From: Amycolatopsis dendrobii
GTDB taxonomy: Bacteria > Actinomycetota > Actinomycetes > Mycobacteriales > Pseudonocardiaceae
Direction: 5' to 3'
Assembly (NCBI RefSeq): GCF_014145675.1
Contig: NZ_JACGZW010000012.1
Span: forward strand, 248,001-312,000
Length of the DNA: 64,000 nucleotides
Part shown: piece after piece, positions 9,264 to 17,460 of the stretch
Layout of the letters: each line of letters opens with the position of its first letter
How positions within the stretch are numbered: position 1 is the first letter of the stretch
Program-made: the position numbers and the translations under genes
The notes under the pieces: generated by a model
Told to the model about the DNA's origin: nothing
The model's database searches: none
What the model saw: the letters and a program-made list of their open reading frames with translations, nothing else

Positions 9264-9988
9264 GATTTCCCCTCTCGTGCTTCCGCGGCAGGTCGTACCA
9301 GCGGAGGATTTATCGTGGTGCGGTCGCCGGCCTTGAACAGCCGAGCCGGACGGCCCCTGCCTTCGCGCCGTTCGGCACCGACGGGCACGATGAAGCCCTC
9401 GGCCGCTTGGACCTTGCGGTAGAAATTCCGCGAATCCAGCCCGAGCCCCCACACCGCCTCGTAAACCTGCTGCAGTTCGTTGATGGTGAAGGTTTCCCGG
9501 CAGAACGCCGTGGCGAGCGCGGACCGTTCGAGTTTCGACCGCGCCCACTCCAGCCCGTCGCCGAAAATCTCGTGATGATCGAACGCCAGCCTTACTCTCC
9601 CGTCCAAGATGTCCGGTACCGGCGTCCAGGTCGCATGAGCAGCATCGGTGCCCGCCCGCGGCTCCGGAAGGCCAGGAGCGATGGCCAGATACGCCACCGA
9701 GAGCACCCGCCCCCGCGGATCCCGGTCCGGTTTCCCGTAGGCGCCGAGTTGTTCCAAATGCAGGCGAGACGCATCGAGGTCCGCTTCCTCCTTCAACTCG
9801 CGATGAGCGGCCGCGAGCACGTCCTCCCGGTCGTCGGCCAGGAAACCGCCAGGCAGCGCCCATGCTCCCCGAAACGGCTCGATGCCCCGCTCGACGAGCA
9901 GCACCTGGAGCACCGAGTCGCGCAACGTGAAGATCACGAGGTCAACGGCCACCAGCACCGGAGGCGGGATCCAATCGTCGTCCGACAT
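9260..9988 (-). CDS. NrtR-like NUDIX-domain transcriptional regulator
   Basis: About 242 residues from ATG 9988. The N-terminal NUDIX domain has VAVDLVIFTL, GAWALPGGF and a Nudix box ending RELKEEADL, but with one extra residue between the Gly and the first Glu compared with the canonical Gx5E spacing. The C-terminal domain (about 150-225: CRETFTINELQQVYEAVWG, then DSRNFYRKV and GRPARLFK) is the winged helix of the NrtR family. NrtR proteins bind ADP-ribose or related NAD metabolites with a catalytically weak NUDIX domain and repress NAD genes. I reject the GTG at 10012 because it lies inside the 33-bp dyad at 9997-10029, the probable operator. It is first in the nucleosidase/membrane operon (ATGA overlap with the next gene). 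Placement in a defence operon suggests NAD-metabolite sensing as the trigger, which is inference. Confidence 0.83.
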   Translation of the reverse strand: MSDDDWIPPPVLVAVDLVIFTLRDSVLQVLLVERGIEPFRGAWALPGGFLADDREDVLAAAHRELKEEADLDASRLHLEQLGAYGKPDRDPRGRVLSVAYLAIAPGLPEPRAGTDAAHATWTPVPDILDGRVRLAFDHHEIFGDGLEWARSKLERSALATAFCRETFTINELQQVYEAVWGLGLDSRNFYRKVQAAEGFIVPVGAERREGRGRPARLFKAGDRTTINPPLVRPAAEAREGKS

Positions 9989-9996
9989 GCCCGCGA

Positions 9997-10029
9997 CTCT
10001 ATTTAACGTCACTTTGACAGTAAATAGAG
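9997..10029. promoter_or_regulatory. 33-bp dyad, probable NrtR-like operator between divergent operons
   Basis: Outer arms CTCTATTTA and TAAATAGAG pair perfectly (9 bp), and inner GTCA/TGAC pairs give 13 of 16 matches around a centre at 10013. It lies 8 bases upstream of the regulator's ATG 9988 and 82 bases upstream of the helicase start at 10111. A TTTA...TAAA core is compatible with NrtR sites. It could control both divergent operons. Confidence 0.65.
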
Positions 10030-10110
10030 CATTCAGGTGATCACTGCTCGCGATCCGTCGCGGCCGCCGGGCGCTGTAACGAATCCGACTGCTCAGCAGA
10101 CTCCGAACGC

Positions 10111-13100
10111 ATGCACGTCAGCACGTCAAGAGTCTGGGCCGCCCCGCTGGTCGTCGAAGGGAACACCGTCCGCCAACTGCTGGTCGAAGCAGGCGAACTC
10201 GAGGTGACCGACCAGGACGGTCCGCACGTTCGCAGCAGGTTCGGCGTGTGGCCAGCGACCCGCGATGGCGAAGGTCCGGCGGACGGACCGCTGACCGCGA
10301 TACTCCCGACAGTGCGCGGGACTGGGGGCAGGGTCTCTTGGACCGGAACGCGCGAACTGTCAGATCCCTCCGCGGTGCGGTCGTCCCACACCGGAGCGAT
10401 CGGGTTCCGCGCTCCAGATGAGCCGCACAGCTTGCGCAGACCGCAAATCGGCGCGCTGCACTCGGTCATCGGGCACTGGTCCTCCGGCGTCACCGACCCC
10501 GGGATCGTCGTCATGCCGACGGGAACCGGGAAAACCGAGACGATGCTGGCTTTGTTCGTCACGGTGCGACCGCACCGGCTCCTGGTCGTCGTGCCGACCA
10601 GCGCGTTGCGAGACCAGGTCGCGGCCAAATTCGAGACGCTCGGCATCCTCCAACGGGAGCAGATCGTCTCCGCCGACGCCGTTCGGCCGTGCGTGGCGAA
10701 GCTCGAGCACGGGCTCACGGATCCGGGCAACGCGGCACAGTTGCTCAACGCAATCAACGTCGTCGTCGCAACCCCGCAGTCTGTCGGAGCGTGCTCCGAG
10801 GAAGCTCGAGGCGTCTTCCTCGGCGGCTTCTCGCACCTCATGGTGGACGAAGCGCACCACGCCCCGGCACCGAGCTGGACCACGATCATCGACTCGTTCT
10901 CCGACCGCCGCGTCCTGCTGTTCACCGCGACACCCTTTCGCGAGGACCGCAAGTCCCTCCCCGGCAGGGTGATCTTCCGGTTCCCGCTCAGGGAAGCGCA
11001 GAGGGACGGCTACTTCACCACCATCGACTACCAGACCGTCGCCAGCCTCGACGACACCGACGAAGCCCTCGCCGATCTCGCTCTCGCCCGGCTGCGAAGC
11101 GATCTCGCGGCCGATTACGACCACGTTCTCATGGCGCGAGCCAGAAGCGTCACTCGAGCCAAAGCGATCCAGAGCCTCTACGCCAGCAAAGCACCTGAGC
11201 TGAGTCCCGTGCTGCTGTACGACAACCTGCCCGCCCCGAAACGCAAAGCGGTCCTCCAGGCAATCCACAGCCGGGAGAGCCGGGTGATCGTCTGCGTCGA
11301 CATGCTCGGCGAGGGATTCGACCTCCCCGCGCTCAAAGTCGCGGCACTGCACGACGCCAAGAAAAGCCTGAGCCCGATGATCCAGTTCATCGGCCGGTTC
11401 ACACGCTCGACCTCGACGAGCCGGATCGGCACAGCATCGGCCTTCGTCGCCAAGGACCACAGCACCGCACTGTCCCCGCTGCGCGACCTGCTCAGGGAGG
11501 ACGCCGACTGGAACCTGCTGCTCCACGACATCACCGAACGCGTGACCCGCGCAGCCGAGGAAACGTCGACGTTCGACGCTTCGTTCTCCGGCGGACCCGA
11601 CGAAGTCACCACCCCGTCGCTTGAACCGAAGATGAGTGCGATCGCCCACCGCGCACCGATCCCCGCCTGGGACCCGGCCGCCGCGGTCGACTACTACGGC
11701 TCTCACACGGTTCTCGACGCCAACGTCGCCATCGGCGCGGACGAGACGGTCGCATGGCTTGTGCTGGAACACCGAAGCGAAGTCTCCTGGGGCGAGGTCC
11801 AGAACCTCGAGGAGCGCAGCTACGAACTCATCCTCATGTATTTCGACCAGAGCAAACGCATCCTGTACATCCACAGCTCCGAGAACAACGGCGACTACGT
11901 CGAACTGGCCGAGGCCGTCCTCGGACAGGGCACCACGCTGATCAATGGCCCCTCGACCTTCCGCGTCCTGGCCCGGCTCAACCGCCTGATCCCGACCAAC
12001 ATCGGCCTCCTCGACAGCCGCGACCACTTCACCCGGTTCTCCATGTTCGTCGGCAGCGACGTGCTCGAGGCCCTCGACCAGCGCCACAAGCAGGGCAAAA
12101 GCCAGACGCACATCGCCACCTCCGGCTTCGACCAGGGCGAGAAGGTCACTATCAGCGCCGCTCTGTCCGGACGCTTCTGGTCCGTCACCACCGCTCCCGA
12201 CCTGCGGGCGTGGAAGCAGTGGTGCGATGTGCAGGGCGAGAAACTGACCGATGACAGCATTGATCTCGAGGCGATCTTCGACGGGTTCGTCATCCCCGAA
12301 GACGTCCGCGAACGTCCGGCACACCCGCTGCTGGCCGCCGAATGGCAATGGCAGTTCTACGCCGGTGCCAGATCAACCCTCACCATCGATTTCGACGACA
12401 AGTCCTATCAGGTCGTCGACGTCGAATTCGCCGTCGACGACCACAGTTCGACCGGACCATTGCGCCTTTCACTCGTCACTCCGGCCTGGCGGATCCCGTA
12501 CGAAGCCGACTTCGACGAGCACGGCCTGGTCTACTCGCCAGTCGGCGCGGACGGGCTCGTGTCGAACCGGCGCACCACCGTGCCGCTGAGGCTGTGGCTC
12601 AACAAGAACAAGCCCAATCTCCTGTTCGCCGGCGACCGGATGCTGACCCACGACGACCGACTGCACGCACCCTGGCACGACCTGTCGCCCTACCCCAAAG
12701 ACCAACTCGTCACCCTCGGCTGGGAAAACGTCGACGTCAAAGTCGAGTCGCAGGGAATTGGTCGCAATCCGCGGTCCATCCAGGCGTACATGTCTGCGCT
12801 TCTGAGAGCTTCCGACGCTTTCGACTTCCTGCTCGACGACGACCGGGCTTACGAAGCCGCCGACCTGGTGGGCCTGCGAGCCGACGACACCGACCTGCAC
12901 ATCACTCTCGTGCACTGCAAGTTCTCGAAAGAGAAAACTGCGGGAGCGCGCCTCGATGACCTCTACGAGGTCTGCGGACAAGCAGTCCGCAGCGCCAAAT
13001 GGCGCCAGCACGGTGCCCTGCCGCTGCTGCGACATCTGGAACGACGGGCGAAGAACTACCACGCCCGCACCGGTTCCTCTCCCTTCGAAATCGGCGACAT

Positions 13101-13284
13101 CGCGGCATTGCACCGGATCACGGACATCGCGGAACAGTTGCGTCCACGCTTCCGGATTCTCATCGCCCAGCCCGGCTTTTCGAAGGCGGACGCCGACGTC
13201 GACCACCTCAGCCTGATCGCCGGAGCCGACCACTACATCCGGACGATGACCGCGGGCACGTTCGAGTTCTGCTGCCACGAATGA
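10111..13284 (+). CDS. SF2 DEAH helicase with C-terminal PD-(D/E)xK-like nuclease domain
   Basis: A 1057-residue ATP-dependent DNA helicase/translocase. SF2 motifs are in order: PTGTGKT (Walker A, 136-142), VDEAHH (Walker B, about 245-250), TATP (motif III, about 270) and QFIGRFTRS (motif VI, about 425). A long unassigned middle region follows. The C-terminal segment at about 915-965 has Asp-rich strands, then ITLVHCKFS and ARLDDLYEVCGQA, a pattern seen in PD-(D/E)xK-type nucleases fused to helicases, where HCK replaces the ExK signature. This architecture is used in restriction and antiphage systems. No clear ribosome-binding site precedes ATG 10111, so a leaderless or weakly translated message is possible. 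It is the first gene of the plus-strand set opposite the NrtR-like regulator. Confidence 0.86.
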   Translation: MHVSTSRVWAAPLVVEGNTVRQLLVEAGELEVTDQDGPHVRSRFGVWPATRDGEGPADGPLTAILPTVRGTGGRVSWTGTRELSDPSAVRSSHTGAIGFRAPDEPHSLRRPQIGALHSVIGHWSSGVTDPGIVVMPTGTGKTETMLALFVTVRPHRLLVVVPTSALRDQVAAKFETLGILQREQIVSADAVRPCVAKLEHGLTDPGNAAQLLNAINVVVATPQSVGACSEEARGVFLGGFSHLMVDEAHHAPAPSWTTIIDSFSDRRVLLFTATPFREDRKSLPGRVIFRFPLREAQRDGYFTTIDYQTVASLDDTDEALADLALARLRSDLAADYDHVLMARARSVTRAKAIQSLYASKAPELSPVLLYDNLPAPKRKAVLQAIHSRESRVIVCVDMLGEGFDLPALKVAALHDAKKSLSPMIQFIGRFTRSTSTSRIGTASAFVAKDHSTALSPLRDLLREDADWNLLLHDITERVTRAAEETSTFDASFSGGPDEVTTPSLEPKMSAIAHRAPIPAWDPAAAVDYYGSHTVLDANVAIGADETVAWLVLEHRSEVSWGEVQNLEERSYELILMYFDQSKRILYIHSSENNGDYVELAEAVLGQGTTLINGPSTFRVLARLNRLIPTNIGLLDSRDHFTRFSMFVGSDVLEALDQRHKQGKSQTHIATSGFDQGEKVTISAALSGRFWSVTTAPDLRAWKQWCDVQGEKLTDDSIDLEAIFDGFVIPEDVRERPAHPLLAAEWQWQFYAGARSTLTIDFDDKSYQVVDVEFAVDDHSSTGPLRLSLVTPAWRIPYEADFDEHGLVYSPVGADGLVSNRRTTVPLRLWLNKNKPNLLFAGDRMLTHDDRLHAPWHDLSPYPKDQLVTLGWENVDVKVESQGIGRNPRSIQAYMSALLRASDAFDFLLDDDRAYEAADLVGLRADDTDLHITLVHCKFSKEKTAGARLDDLYEVCGQAVRSAKWRQHGALPLLRHLERRAKNYHARTGSSPFEIGDIAALHRITDIAEQLRPRFRILIAQPGFSKADADVDHLSLIAGADHYIRTMTAGTFEFCCHE

Positions 13285-13390
13285 CGTGCCGAACAGGCAC
13301 CTGACGACAGTCCAGCCGCCAAATCCCACGCCTGTCACGCAAAGGCGGTAAGCTGCGGGAACGCACGAGGCCTGGGGAGGCGCTTCTGCC

Positions 13391-15139
13391 GTGGCAACCA
13401 CCGACGAGCCGATTCCCTCGGCCCCGACAAGCAGTACCTGGTGGGAACGATTCGGCTCAGACGACCATTACGGCCGGGAACTCGCCGACGACGTCATCGC
13501 GCGGCACCTTAGCATCTCGATCAGCCAAGCGCGGCAAGTCCGGCAGCTCTTCCCGCGCCCCATCACCATCCAAGCGCTCGACAACTGGGCAGCTGACTGT
13601 GACATCCTGAAAAGCGAGGACTGCGAGTCCTGGACCGCACAGGACGACACGCCGTTCCTCGGAGCGCATCGCGTCGAAATCGGACGCGAACGGCAATCCA
13701 GCGTTCGAGAGTTCGCAGTCATCGTCTGGGACCACTCACCGGGCCACATCGCGCTCGTGTTCGAGCTGGGAGAGGAGGGCGAGTTCGACAGCAGGCACCC
13801 CTTTCCGCTTGAGGCCGCTGGCGCTGTGTCGCGGGTGCTCGCTCCGGTGTGGTGGCGGCACGCGAGGGTGTTCGTGCCGATTAGCGGCCCTGACCGCGAG
13901 GAACCCAGATACGCCCAGGTCGCACTCTCCGGCAAGTCCCTGCGCTCGGGAAGCCTTCTCCCCTGGAGGCCCCGTAGGCGGCTCCAGTGGGAGGTCAGCA
14001 CTCGCCCCGCAGGAGACCACGAAGCGCGCACGGTGGCCAAGTTGCTCGGCGCGCCGGTCCCGGCCTGGCCCGCTGCAGCACGCACCTGGCGATTCGTTGA
14101 GGGTTGGGCCGCCACCACGCAGACCGTGGAGACCACCGCGTCGTCCCGCGGCTTCCGGGACCTGTTCTCCGGACTCCGGCACCTCTCCGATCTGGAGGTG
14201 CCGGAGATGTACCCCGTGCTGTTCGGCCAGATCTCGCGCCAGATCCGGGACGAGCTGGAATTCGCTGTCCCCAGCTCGCCTCGTGTTCCGGAGGATCACT
14301 GGCAGTGGGCAGTCCGGATGACCGGTGCCGTACCGCGCGACATTCTCGAACTGCTGGACCGGACCACGGCAAGCCATCCCGGAAAAGTTCCGCAGGAGGA
14401 ATACCTGCCGCTCCTCGAAGCTGCCGACCGATGTGCTCTCGACGACATCGACGTCTGGGCACACGCGCTGAACGCGATCTCGCGCGCGGTGGAAAACCTG
14501 CCTTGGCCCGGACACGGAGTTCACGTACGCGCTCTCCGCGGAGACGGTCCGCTTATGCGGCGCTGGCTTAGTTCCTTGATCCCGATCAGCACCGAAGACC
14601 CGCCGTCGCATCGGCTCAACGCGCTGAAACAGAGACTCTGGCGCACCGAACGCTGCTATCGCGATGTGCACGGACGCTATGTCGCAACCGGTTGGGACGC
14701 GCCAAACCGGGAGTTCTGCGTCGCCGCCGAATGGCCGGGGATCGGGCTCGAGCACCCGAAGACCGACTTCTCGGCGATAGCTGCGGATCAGCCCGGCGAA
14801 AATGTTCCGGTCTTCATCGTGCGTAATTCCGGAGGGGAAACGACCGTCGAGCCGTTGCCTGCCGACGCGTACGCTCAGCTGAGTTACGGGTCCGGGGTCG
14901 AAATGCCAGGGTACTTGTACCGATCGCTGGTCTCGGCGTCCGGACTGGATCCCGTGTCGCTCTTCGGCACCCCGGATGGCAGCGAACTCGTGCGTCGGCT
15001 GCGAACGGCGACTGGTGCTTTGCGCCTGGACGGAGCGTGGGTGCGCAGCTGTGTCGAGGCAGACGTCCGGAGTGCCGAAGCAGCTCACGCTAAATACCTC
15101 GCCGAGATGCAGGCGAAGCACGGACAGGGGACGCGTTGA
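13391..15139 (+). CDS. Unknown 582-aa soluble protein of the helicase operon
   Basis: I do not recognise a family. It starts at GTG 13391 behind a GGGAGG ribosome-binding site, 106 bases after the helicase gene. The N-terminus has Trp- and Asp-rich helical sequence (STWWERFGSDDHYG, then a helix with ISISQARQVRQLFP that could be a small HTH-like element). A central beta-rich stretch (VREFAVIVWDHSPGHIALVFEL) follows, and the C-terminal half is mixed alpha/beta with many Trp and Arg. There are no membrane segments or catalytic motifs that I can name. Its stop overlaps the TTG start of the next gene (TTGA), so it is tightly coupled to the membrane protein and probably works with the helicase. Confidence 0.75.
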   Translation: MATTDEPIPSAPTSSTWWERFGSDDHYGRELADDVIARHLSISISQARQVRQLFPRPITIQALDNWAADCDILKSEDCESWTAQDDTPFLGAHRVEIGRERQSSVREFAVIVWDHSPGHIALVFELGEEGEFDSRHPFPLEAAGAVSRVLAPVWWRHARVFVPISGPDREEPRYAQVALSGKSLRSGSLLPWRPRRRLQWEVSTRPAGDHEARTVAKLLGAPVPAWPAAARTWRFVEGWAATTQTVETTASSRGFRDLFSGLRHLSDLEVPEMYPVLFGQISRQIRDELEFAVPSSPRVPEDHWQWAVRMTGAVPRDILELLDRTTASHPGKVPQEEYLPLLEAADRCALDDIDVWAHALNAISRAVENLPWPGHGVHVRALRGDGPLMRRWLSSLIPISTEDPPSHRLNALKQRLWRTERCYRDVHGRYVATGWDAPNREFCVAAEWPGIGLEHPKTDFSAIAADQPGENVPVFIVRNSGGETTVEPLPADAYAQLSYGSGVEMPGYLYRSLVSASGLDPVSLFGTPDGSELVRRLRTATGALRLDGAWVRSCVEADVRSAEAAHAKYLAEMQAKHGQGTR

Positions 15140-16332
15140 TCGACGCGATCCGAGGGTTCTACTCCGTCATCGAACGGTTTCTCACCATAAGTGGGCTCCC
15201 CGGCGGATTGTGGACGGTGTTGGTCGCCCAGCTCGTCGTCACCCGGCTCGCGATCACCGTCGTGCACGGGATATTCCTCGCGCTGAAATTCACCGGCGAC
15301 ACCGTGGTCCAGAAACTGTCCCTGATCCGCACCGCACCCGACGATCTCATTCTCAAACGGCTGAGCGTCCTGGCCAGACTGCATTACGAGGCATCGACGA
15401 GGCGCTGGAGATGGCCGACCGTCGATTACGGCCCGGAGCATCTCGCACAGCGGCGCCAGCAACTGTTCGGCCCTCGCCGACGGCACTCTCGGCGCTCGAT
15501 CACCGGATGGCTCGTGACTGCGGTGTACACGTTGGCTTGGTCCGTGGCGAACGCCGTCACTGACCTCATCCGCGGTCTCGTCGGCGCCAATGTCCCCAAC
15601 ATGGTGGCCCTCGTGCTCGTCATGCTGTTCGGCCGGGCGGGAGAGCTGCTCCAAGCGAGCACGCAATGGCTGGTCCGGGCGTCAGGTCCCACCCCGCAGG
15701 CATGGATCGGTTTCGTGCTCGCTCTCCTCGGGGTGGTCAGCGTTGTCCTGTCGGTGAGCAGAGCGATCGACATTCGCGGGGTCGGAGAATATGGGAAGCA
15801 AGCGACTGCACAGGCCTACAGCCTGTTGTCCCAGCTGCTGCCCATCGCCGACGATCTCGCACATCATGCGCGGGAACTCTCCGAAGACCTGCTCGACCCC
15901 GAAATCGAGCCCGAGACCGTCGAACTGCGCCGGAAGGCCCTCGCTGAAGCTTGGCAACGAGCGAAGGAAACAGTCTCCGATGCTTCCTCCGCCTACGATC
16001 AGCGCCTTCAGCTGGTGCGCACCGCCCCGCTGCGGGCACGAGCCCTCCTGGAACACCTGCTCGAACAGAACAATTCGGTAGCCGAGGATCTCGAGATCAT
16101 GCGCCGCCCCGAGGCACCCGAGCGCACGTTCGCCCGTTTCGACGGCACCGGCCGCATTCTGCTCGTGCACTCCGCACACGAACCTGTCCGGGCCCCTGCC
16201 CGGAACCACCATCGGCGCTGGATCGAGTCGCTGGTGCGCATCGACGTCGAAGCCGCCGAGTACGTAATAGCCGTCGAACGCCGGCTGAACCCCGGACCGA
16301 TGCGGCGACTGCTCCAGCTCACTGGCAAATGA
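15136..16332 (+). CDS. Unknown membrane protein with C-terminal helical cytoplasmic domain
   Basis: A 398-residue protein starting at TTG 15136 inside the TTGA overlap with the preceding stop. Hydrophobic segments lie near residues 25-50 (GLWTVLVAQLVVTRLAITVV), 120-165 (ITGWLVTAVYTLAW and MVALVLVMLFGRAG) and 188-208 (WIGFVLALLGVVSVVLSVSR). About 190 mostly helical, charged residues follow, with the possible coiled coil LRRKALAEAWQRAKETV. No known family is recognised. Tight coupling to the 582-aa gene and to the helicase suggests it anchors or senses for the same system, possibly as the membrane-acting component; this is inferred from position only. Confidence 0.7.
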   Translation: MIDAIRGFYSVIERFLTISGLPGGLWTVLVAQLVVTRLAITVVHGIFLALKFTGDTVVQKLSLIRTAPDDLILKRLSVLARLHYEASTRRWRWPTVDYGPEHLAQRRQQLFGPRRRHSRRSITGWLVTAVYTLAWSVANAVTDLIRGLVGANVPNMVALVLVMLFGRAGELLQASTQWLVRASGPTPQAWIGFVLALLGVVSVVLSVSRAIDIRGVGEYGKQATAQAYSLLSQLLPIADDLAHHARELSEDLLDPEIEPETVELRRKALAEAWQRAKETVSDASSAYDQRLQLVRTAPLRARALLEHLLEQNNSVAEDLEIMRRPEAPERTFARFDGTGRILLVHSAHEPVRAPARNHHRRWIESLVRIDVEAAEYVIAVERRLNPGPMRRLLQLTGK

Positions 16333-16368
16333 GCCGATCATGTTCCCGACGAGGGCGGGAGGACCCCG

Positions 16369-17004
16369 GTGGCAGTTGAATCCGAATTCGCGATCGCCGA
16401 GCTGCACGATATAGCCAGCAACACGCGTCCGCAGTACCGAAATACGGGGCGATTGCGGTTGAGGAAGCCGAGCCTGGGAGACCGGAACCTGCAACGCTTC
16501 CGGTGCCACGACCAATTGCTGACCGCGCTGATGGTCTGCGGCGTGCTCGCGACCTGCGTTGTCGGCGGAATCAGTCGCAGGGACCCGTTGTTCGCTCTTG
16601 CCTTGGCGATCGTCTGCCTTCCGCTGGCGGTCATCGTCATCGCGAGACTGCTCGCGGACCTGGGAAATCTTCCGGAGAACATCCGCAGCCAGGTCAGCCT
16701 CTTGCTCGGGAAGACCGCGACGATCGCGGCTTTAGGGCTGCTGATGACCTTCACGCAGGCATTCGCCGGAACCACCGTCTCCGCCTCGACCGCCGCGCTC
16801 GACCTGGCGATCGCGACCGTCGCCGGAGTCAGCACCTGGCCGAACGCGGTCGAGGCGCACTTCCTGGTCCACCGTCACCTCCGGAGACACCGCCGCAAGG
16901 GAACTCGCTCCCGCGGCATCCGCACTGCGAAGCAGCTGACAGTCGCGGGCGTTGCGTTCAGCCGACGCCCGCTCATTTCGGCTGGTCCTGGCAGACGGCC
17001 GTGA
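16369..17004 (+). CDS. Small four-TM protein, end of the helicase operon
   Basis: A 211-residue protein starting at GTG 16369, 36 bases after the previous gene. Four hydrophobic spans are visible: LLTALMVCGVLATCVVGG (about 49-67), LFALALAIVCLPLAVIVIARLL (about 73-95), TATIAALGLLMTFTQAF (about 114-131) and a weaker one to about 160. A strongly basic C-terminus (HRHLRRHRRKGTRSRG) follows, probably cytoplasmic. The family is not recognised. The last 31 bases overlap the end of the convergent EACC1 gene. With the 398-aa protein it gives the helicase operon two membrane partners. Confidence 0.65.
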   Translation: MAVESEFAIAELHDIASNTRPQYRNTGRLRLRKPSLGDRNLQRFRCHDQLLTALMVCGVLATCVVGGISRRDPLFALALAIVCLPLAVIVIARLLADLGNLPENIRSQVSLLLGKTATIAALGLLMTFTQAFAGTTVSASTAALDLAIATVAGVSTWPNAVEAHFLVHRHLRRHRRKGTRSRGIRTAKQLTVAGVAFSRRPLISAGPGRRP

Positions 17005-17353
17005 CAAACGCGTCCACAAGGCGCTGCTGCTGGTCCGGCTCGACGTCCGAGATTTCAAGAACCCGATCGCCGATGGTCACGCTGATCCGCCGTCCGCGTC
17101 CGCGCGCGATCCACGCCTTCGCGACCTGCATGACCTCCTTCAGCGCAGTGCTCAGGACCGCCGAGCCGGCGAGGGAGACGACAATGCTCCCGACGGTCAT
17201 CGCTCCGCCTTTCGCACCGGCCCGAACGTGGCCGTCGCGCGGCAGCTGCGCATCGATTTCGGCGGCCAGGAGTTCGCGCCGGAGCGTTCGAGTCGAACGA
17301 TCGAGCTCCTCGACGTCGCCGCCGTCGACGCCCACCAGCACCGTTGCCCGCAT
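16973..17353 (-). CDS. EACC1-like effector-associated constant component
   Basis: A 126-residue protein. ATG 17353 is chosen because GAAAGGTG stands six bases upstream and the protein then opens directly with the first strand (MRATVLVGVDGGDVEEL). The layout matches EACC1 proteins: an N-terminal alpha/beta segment with a DRSTRTLRREL helix, a glycine-rich amphipathic middle (GGAMTVGSIVVSLAGSAVLSTALKEV), then a strand-rich end with RGRRISVTIGDRVLEISDVEP. EACC1 is described in actinobacterial NTP-dependent conflict systems as a constant partner of diverse effectors, including caspases. Here it is divergent from a caspase gene across about 107 bases, the expected partnership. Family assignment rests on pattern and context. 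Confidence 0.68.
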   Translation of the reverse strand: MRATVLVGVDGGDVEELDRSTRTLRRELLAAEIDAQLPRDGHVRAGAKGGAMTVGSIVVSLAGSAVLSTALKEVMQVAKAWIARGRGRRISVTIGDRVLEISDVEPDQQQRLVDAFVTAVCQDQPK

Positions 17354-17460
17354 TTGCACACCTTTCGGTCGAGAGCACCAGAATGCCACATGGCGTGCTC
17401 ACGCAATCACGACGCTTGTACGATAATCGGCGTTGATCTGAGCGGAAGGCTGGAGCGAAC

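Noticed and set aside
10360..12348. 662-aa minus-strand frame under the helicase
   Set aside because: The helicase on the plus strand has all SF2 motifs; the other frame is its shadow.
13287..13301. GTGCC-gaaca-GGCAC hairpin after the helicase gene
   Set aside because: Only five pairs; too weak to call a terminator, and the next gene follows in the same orientation.
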